Below, one piece after another: positions 59,849 to 64,000 of a stretch of DNA of 64,000 nucleotides (positions are counted from its first letter, which is position 1; every line of letters starts with the position of its first letter). A program made the position numbers and the translations under genes. The notes under the pieces are model-generated. The model did not search any database, was not told where the DNA came from, and was given only the letters and a program-made list of their open reading frames with translations. Source of the stretch: Gammaproteobacteria bacterium (GTDB lineage: Bacteria; Pseudomonadota; Gammaproteobacteria; Nevskiales; Nevskiaceae). Location: assembly GCA_026398875.1 (NCBI GenBank), contig JAPLSB010000004.1:62001-126000 (forward strand), in the 5' to 3' direction.

Positions 59849-61402
59849 TCAGTGCGCCGCTGCTGCAGCATCGCCACCGGGCTGCGGTCGCGGTGGCCGG
59901 ATCATCGGCAGCAGCAGCAGCACGGTGCCCATCAGCATCGCGACCAGCGCGAACATGTCGCCGTAAGTCATCACCGCGACCTGCTGCTGAAGTTGCTGTG
60001 ACAGCAGACCCAGCGCACCGGTTTCACTGCCGGTGATCGCACGGCCGGTGGCCAGCATGTCCTGCACCGGGCGGTGACTGGCGCGCAGCGATTCATCGAG
60101 CATCTGCCAGTGCAGCCAGCTGCGCTCGTTGATCAGCGTGTTGACCAGCGCCAGGCCCAGCGCGCCGCCAACGTTGCGCATCACGTTGAACAGGCCGCTG
60201 GCGTTCTTGACCTCGCTGAGCGGCAGCGTGCCGAGCGCGATGTTGGTCATCGAGAACATGCACAGCAGGAAGCCGCTGCCGCGGAAGATCTGCGGCACGA
60301 TGAATTCGGCAACGCTCCAGTCGGCGGTCAGCTTGCTGTTCAGCCAGGCGCCGATCATCACGTTGACCAGACCCAGACCGAGCATCGTCTTGTGACTGAT
60401 GATCCGCGACAGGCGCCCGGCAATCGGCGCGGTGACGAACATCGCCACGCCTTGCGCGATCATCACGTGGCCGATCTGCAGGCTGTTGTAGCCGCGCACC
60501 TGACCAAGGAACAGCGGCGTCAGGTAGACCAGCGTGTACAAGCCCATGCCGACCGCCATCGCCAGCACCGTGCCGAGCGCGAAGTTGCGGTCGGCGAAGG
60601 TCCGCAGGTTCACGATCGGATGGCGCGCAGTGAACATGCGATGGAAGAACAGCACCGCACCGAGCGCGGCGATGACGGCGCATACCGCGACCGAATCCTG
60701 TGCGAACCAGTCGTTGCGCGGCCCTTCGTCAAGCGTGTACTCGAAACAACCGAGGAACACCGCCATGTAGGCGAGGCCGCGCAGATCGATGGTCTTCAGC
60801 AGTTCCGGCTGTGGCTGGTCGATGCGCACCAGACGCCAGACCGCGTAACCGACCGCGAGACCCGGCAGCACGTTGATCAGGAACAGCCAGTGCCAGGACA
60901 GCGATGCGGTCAGCCAGCCGCCGATGGTCGGGCCGATCGACGGTGCCAGCGTGGCGGTCAGGCCGAACAGCACCTGCGGCAGCACCCGCTTTTCGGCCGG
61001 AAACATGATGAAGATCGAGGCCGACGTGGTCGGGATCATGCCGCCGCCGAGGAAGCCCTGCAGCACCCGGAACACGATCATCGACTCCAGATTCCAGGCC
61101 AGCGAGCAGGCCGCGCTGGCCAGCGTGAAGCCGATCGCCGAGATCGTGAAATAGACCCGCGTCGACAACAGCCGCGACAGGTAGCCGGACAGCGGGATCG
61201 CGATGACCTCGGCGATCAGGTACGAGGTCTGCACCCACTGGATCTCGTCGGCGCTGGCCGACAGGCCGGCCTGCAGCTGGTTGATCGACGACGCGACGAT
61301 CTGGATGTCGAGGATCGCCATGAAGTTGCCGAACATCATCGCGAGGTAGCCGAACCACGCGAGACGCGCGCGCGGATCTGCAGCGGCAACGGCGGCGTTC
61401 AT
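59849..61402 (-). CDS. emrB: DHA2-family drug efflux transporter (EmrB-like)
   Basis: 517 residues from 61402 (MNAAVAAADPRARLAWFGYL), 14 predicted helices. The family motifs are MAILDIQIVASSINQLQAGL, WVQTSYLIAEVIAIPLSGYL, RVLQGFLGGGMIPTTSASIF and SGLFNVMRNVGGALGLALVN. Works with the adaptor EmrA (next gene upstream) and a TolC channel, using the proton gradient. The substrate range (drugs, fatty acids) is not decided by sequence. Confidence 0.94.
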   Translation of the reverse strand: MNAAVAAADPRARLAWFGYLAMMFGNFMAILDIQIVASSINQLQAGLSASADEIQWVQTSYLIAEVIAIPLSGYLSRLLSTRVYFTISAIGFTLASAACSLAWNLESMIVFRVLQGFLGGGMIPTTSASIFIMFPAEKRVLPQVLFGLTATLAPSIGPTIGGWLTASLSWHWLFLINVLPGLAVGYAVWRLVRIDQPQPELLKTIDLRGLAYMAVFLGCFEYTLDEGPRNDWFAQDSVAVCAVIAALGAVLFFHRMFTARHPIVNLRTFADRNFALGTVLAMAVGMGLYTLVYLTPLFLGQVRGYNSLQIGHVMIAQGVAMFVTAPIAGRLSRIISHKTMLGLGLVNVMIGAWLNSKLTADWSVAEFIVPQIFRGSGFLLCMFSMTNIALGTLPLSEVKNASGLFNVMRNVGGALGLALVNTLINERSWLHWQMLDESLRASHRPVQDMLATGRAITGSETGALGLLSQQLQQQVAVMTYGDMFALVAMLMGTVLLLLPMIRPPRPQPGGDAAAAAH

Positions 61403-61418
61403 GGCGACGCGCGGCGGC

Positions 61419-62501
61419 TCAGTGCGCCGCGCCGCGGGTATCGACGCTGACTTCGACTGACAAGCCCGGCCGCAGCCGCTCGGCCAGCGGGCTGCCCGCT
61501 TCCAGCACGATGCGCACCGGCACCCGCTGGACGATCTTGGTGAAGTTGCCGGTGGCGTTCTGTGCCGGCAGCAGCGCGAACTCGGCACCGGAAGCCGGCG
61601 AGAAGCTGTCGACGCGGCCCTTCAGCGGCTGGCCTGGAAAGGCATCGAATTCCAGTTCCACCGGCTGCCCGACCTGCATCTGGCGCAGCTGGGTTTCCTT
61701 GAAGTTGGCTTCGACATACAGCTGATCGAGCGGCACCAGCGACAGCAGGCGCTGACCGGGCTGCACGCGCTCGCCGAGCCGCGCCGACAGATCGCCGACG
61801 GTGCCGGCGACCGGCGCCTTGAGGCTCGTTGCGGCCAAGTCGATCTCGGCGAGGCTGAGCTGCGCTTCGGCAGCCGCCAGTGCAGCTTCGAGTCGGGTTC
61901 GGCTGGACTCGCCGAGCGTGGTCAGCGCCCGTTCGGCCGCCTGCACGGCCGCAGCGGCACGGGCCACGCCAGCCTTGGCGCTCTGATGCGCGGCTTCGGC
62001 ATTGTCGAGCCGCTGGCGGGTGGCGACCCCATCGCGCAGCAAGGTCTGCGCGCGGCTCAGTTCCTGTGCCGCCTGGCGCTCGCTGGCCTGCGCGGCCAGC
62101 TGCTGGGCGCGAACCTCGCTGATCGCCGCATCCTGCTGGCTGCGCTGCTGACCATTGCCGGCCAGCGCGGCACGCGCTTCGGCCACTGCGGCGCGGGCAC
62201 TGTCGACGCGCGCCCGGTAGTCGCGATCATCGATCTGCAGCAGCAGATCGCCGACGGCGACCTTCTGGTTGTCGCGCGCCTTGAGCGCAACGATTTCGCC
62301 ACCGACGCGCGGCGAGAGCACCGAGATATCGGCACGGACGTAGGCGTTGTCGGTCGATTCGATGAATCGGCCGACCTGCCACCAGCGCCAGCCGAAGATC
62401 GCGGCCGCCGTCAGCAGCGCCAGCAGCACGGCCAGCCGCAGAAGGCGGCGCAGTGGCGAGGTCGATTCGGAAGCTTCGGGAGCGGCGGCAGTGGTGGCCA
62501 T
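61419..62501 (-). CDS. emrA: HlyD-family efflux adaptor (EmrA-like)
   Basis: 360 residues from 62501 (MATTAAAPEASESTSPLRRL). One N-terminal transmembrane helix (RLAVLLALLTAAAIFGWRWW), a lipoyl half-motif (STDNAYVRADISVLSPRVGG then EIVALKARDNQKV), a long coiled coil (about 110-215) and the second half-motif (TSLKAPVAGTVGDLSARLGE). Spans the periplasm between EmrB and TolC. It is 16 bases upstream of emrB and is the first gene of the minus-strand arm. Confidence 0.94.
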   Translation of the reverse strand: MATTAAAPEASESTSPLRRLLRLAVLLALLTAAAIFGWRWWQVGRFIESTDNAYVRADISVLSPRVGGEIVALKARDNQKVAVGDLLLQIDDRDYRARVDSARAAVAEARAALAGNGQQRSQQDAAISEVRAQQLAAQASERQAAQELSRAQTLLRDGVATRQRLDNAEAAHQSAKAGVARAAAAVQAAERALTTLGESSRTRLEAALAAAEAQLSLAEIDLAATSLKAPVAGTVGDLSARLGERVQPGQRLLSLVPLDQLYVEANFKETQLRQMQVGQPVELEFDAFPGQPLKGRVDSFSPASGAEFALLPAQNATGNFTKIVQRVPVRIVLEAGSPLAERLRPGLSVEVSVDTRGAAH

Positions 62502-62557
62502 CTTCAGGTGTCCTGCCGATGGCGTTCCGTCTTGCGACGGTGCAGACCGGCTGATAG

Positions 62558-62578
62558 TGTACTGTACGTTACAGTTCA
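62558..62578. promoter_or_regulatory. Operator-like palindrome between emrA and the TetR gene
   Basis: TGTACTGTA-CGT-TACAGTTCA: the inner ACTGTA/TACAGT pair is perfect and the full nine-base arms differ at one position. It lies between emrA (start 62501) and the tetR-family gene (start 62594), where a TetR-type repressor should bind to control both arms. Confidence 0.75.
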
Positions 62579-62593
62579 TTCTGATCGGTCGCT

Positions 62594-63304
62594 GTGGCCA
62601 AAGTCAAACCAACCGAGGTGCCTGTCGAGGCTGCACCGCCACCGGTCCGCCCGGAGGTTGCGAAGGCCGTCGGCGTGCGCGGCGAGCGGCGTCGCGATGC
62701 CCTGCTGGCGGCGGCCCGTGCCGTGTTTCTGGAAGCGGGCTACGAAGGCGCGAGCATCGAGGCGGTGATGCGCCGCGTCGGCGGCTCCAAGGCCAGCCTG
62801 TATCGCTACTTCGGAAGCAAGGAAGGCCTGTTCGGCGACATCATCGAAGCCGGCTGCAGCGATTTCATGCGCGGCTTCAAGGTGCCGAAGCAGGCCGATG
62901 ACAACGTCGCCGCGACACTCACGGAGATCGCGCGCCGCTTCGTCACCGTGTTCCTCGATGCCGAACGGCGCGAGCTGTTCCGGATCATGATCGCCGAGAT
63001 GCCGCGCTTCCCGGCGCTGGCGCAGCGCTTCTACGAAAACGGCCCGGCGCGCGCGCGCAAGCTGCTTGGCGACTACTTCCAGCGCCAGCACGACGCCGGC
63101 CGCCTGCACTGCCCGGACCCGGAATTCGCCGCCGTGCAGTTCATCGAAATGGTCAAGGCGGCGCCACAGCACCGCGCCATGCTGGGCCTGACGCCGTTCC
63201 TGCCGGGCCGCGATCTCGAACAGCACATCGCCGGTGTCGTCGATCTGTTCCTGCATGGCTGCGCACGCGCGCCCACCGCCTCACCGAAGGACGCATCCCG
63301 ATGA
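62594..63304 (+). CDS. TetR-family transcriptional regulator
   Basis: 236 residues with a GTG start. The helix-turn-helix domain (about 28-78) reads RRDALLAAARAVFLEAGYEG, then ASIEAVMRRVGGSKASLYRY. The C-terminal domain belongs to the TetR_C group of AcrR/EmrR-like regulators. It likely represses the divergent emrAB arm and its own operon through the palindrome at 62558-62578. Its stop overlaps the tolC-like start (ATGA). Confidence 0.93.
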   Translation: MAKVKPTEVPVEAAPPPVRPEVAKAVGVRGERRRDALLAAARAVFLEAGYEGASIEAVMRRVGGSKASLYRYFGSKEGLFGDIIEAGCSDFMRGFKVPKQADDNVAATLTEIARRFVTVFLDAERRELFRIMIAEMPRFPALAQRFYENGPARARKLLGDYFQRQHDAGRLHCPDPEFAAVQFIEMVKAAPQHRAMLGLTPFLPGRDLEQHIAGVVDLFLHGCARAPTASPKDASR

Positions 63305-64000
63305 AGATCAAGGCGCTGGCTGCCGCAGCCGGCCTGTTGCTGCTGTCCACCGACGCCGCTGCGATCGGCCTGCACGAGGCCGCGGCCCAGGCACTGCAGC
63401 GCGATCCGCGGCTGACCGCTGCCCATCGCGCGGCCGACGGCAGCGTTGCCGACGTCGAAACCGCCCGGGCCGGCTTGCGACCGACCGTCAATGCCCAGGT
63501 GCTAGGCGGCCGATCACGGCTGTATACCAACGCCCAGTTTCCGGTCGCCGGTCCGCGCAATCCGCTGAGCTGGGGTCTGGTCGCGACCCAGCCGCTGTAC
63601 AGCGGCGGGCTGGTGTCGGCGCAGATCGAAGCGGCGCGTTCGCGCCTTGATGCAGCCCGCGAAACCGAAGTCGCCACCGAGCAGCAGCTGCTGTTCGCGG
63701 CAGCCAGCAGCTGGCTCGACGTGAAGCGCGACCGTGCCGTGATCGACCTGAACCAGCGTAATGCGGAAACGCTGGCGCAGGCGCTCGGCGACAGCCGCAA
63801 GCGGCTCGTCGCCGGGGAAGCGACCAGGACCGATGTCGCGCAGGCCGAAGCCCGGCTGGCTGAAGCGCAGGCTTCGCTGGAACGGGCGCGAGCAACGGCA
63901 GCGGTCAGTTCGGCCGCGTTCGAGCGCGTGGTCGGCAGTGCACCGGACGAACTGCCCGGCGACTGGCCGCAGCCGGCCGTGCCGACCACGCTGGCCGATG
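63301..64000 (+). CDS. tolC: TolC-family outer-membrane channel (3' end outside window)
   Basis: Starts at 63301 (MKIKALAAAAGLLLLSTDAA) with a signal peptide and overlaps the TetR gene by 4 bases. The frame stays open to base 64000, about 233 codons. TolC-type features: LHEAAAQALQRDPRLTAAHR, SWGLVATQPLYSGGLVSAQI, and coiled-coil repeats such as LFAAASSWLDVKRDRAVIDL and RLVAGEATRTDVAQAEARLA. It completes a tripartite EmrAB-TolC-type pump with the divergent genes. Confidence 0.9.
   Translation, partial: MKIKALAAAAGLLLLSTDAAAIGLHEAAAQALQRDPRLTAAHRAADGSVADVETARAGLRPTVNAQVLGGRSRLYTNAQFPVAGPRNPLSWGLVATQPLYSGGLVSAQIEAARSRLDAARETEVATEQQLLFAAASSWLDVKRDRAVIDLNQRNAETLAQALGDSRKRLVAGEATRTDVAQAEARLAEAQASLERARATAAVSSAAFERVVGSAPDELPGDWPQPAVPTTLAD

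Overview
The window is GC-rich, densely coded chromosomal DNA from a Gram-negative bacterium. It encodes lipid A and LPS-core enzymes (WaaA, LpxL, WaaC, a WaaE-like glycosyltransferase), TonB-dependent B12 uptake, RND and EmrAB-type efflux with TolC partners, and large FadE-type acyl-CoA dehydrogenases. This fits a gammaproteobacterium, perhaps of the Nevskiales/Xanthomonadales kind; that placement is inference from gene content only. I saw no rRNA, tRNA, CRISPR array, prophage or complete insertion sequence.

Layout. 0-4.4 kb: Cu/Ag-type RND efflux (cusB, cut by the window edge, and cusA). 4.6-15 kb: metabolic genes, namely two paralogous ~600-residue acyl-CoA dehydrogenases, a CDF metal exporter, an AcuI/YhdH reductase, pdxH with a DUF985 cupin, a DUF3187-like outer-membrane protein and DAHP synthase. 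15.2-19.7 kb: an accessory island, AT-richer in its middle, with a VOC lipoprotein, a TfoX-domain protein, a truncated VapC, a Mrr-like nuclease followed by a SLOG/YspA-like protein, and an intact FitAB/VapBC-type toxin-antitoxin pair. Three copies of one palindromic repeat punctuate it. 19.7-20.9 kb: a solitary class I-like HMG-CoA reductase with all four catalytic residues. 21-25.9 kb: an envelope-stress-like locus (secreted subtilase, ECF sigma factor, membrane anti-sigma factor, barrel-like exported protein, exported Asp/Arg/Gly repeat protein). Three promoters there share the box GGAAT-N16-CGTT, so the locus looks like a self-contained sigma regulon.

26-37 kb: three members of the ligase-associated DNA repair set (Lhr-type helicase, ATP-dependent ligase, metallo-beta-lactamase exonuclease), all on the minus strand but separated by unrelated genes, among them RarD, a class C beta-lactamase-like hydrolase, an MFS carrier, a GFA-family protein and a ParE-type toxin-antitoxin pair. 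36.8-41 kb: LPS genes. 41-47 kb: a TPR/NTF2 protein, an L,D-transpeptidase with a related NTF2 domain, an AIM24 protein, an M48 protease and an Atm1-like ABC exporter. 47.5-56.2 kb: DUF1631, acyltransferase plus SDR, Dps, an Opp/Dpp-type ATPase, a second M48 protease, a DUF4864 protein, a 2,4-dienoyl-CoA-reductase-like SDR and an inositol-monophosphatase family enzyme. 56.4-59.3 kb: cobalamin riboswitch, btuB and a PduO-type adenosyltransferase. 59.3-64 kb: a drug efflux locus (emrB, emrA on the minus strand; tetR and a tolC homologue, cut by the window end, on the plus strand) with an operator-like palindrome between the arms.

Several families of palindromic repeats are scattered through the window. 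One type lies in frame inside two coding genes (cusB and the Lhr helicase). The most system-like candidates for follow-up are the ECF-sigma/subtilase/barrel locus and the Mrr-like nuclease plus SLOG pair.
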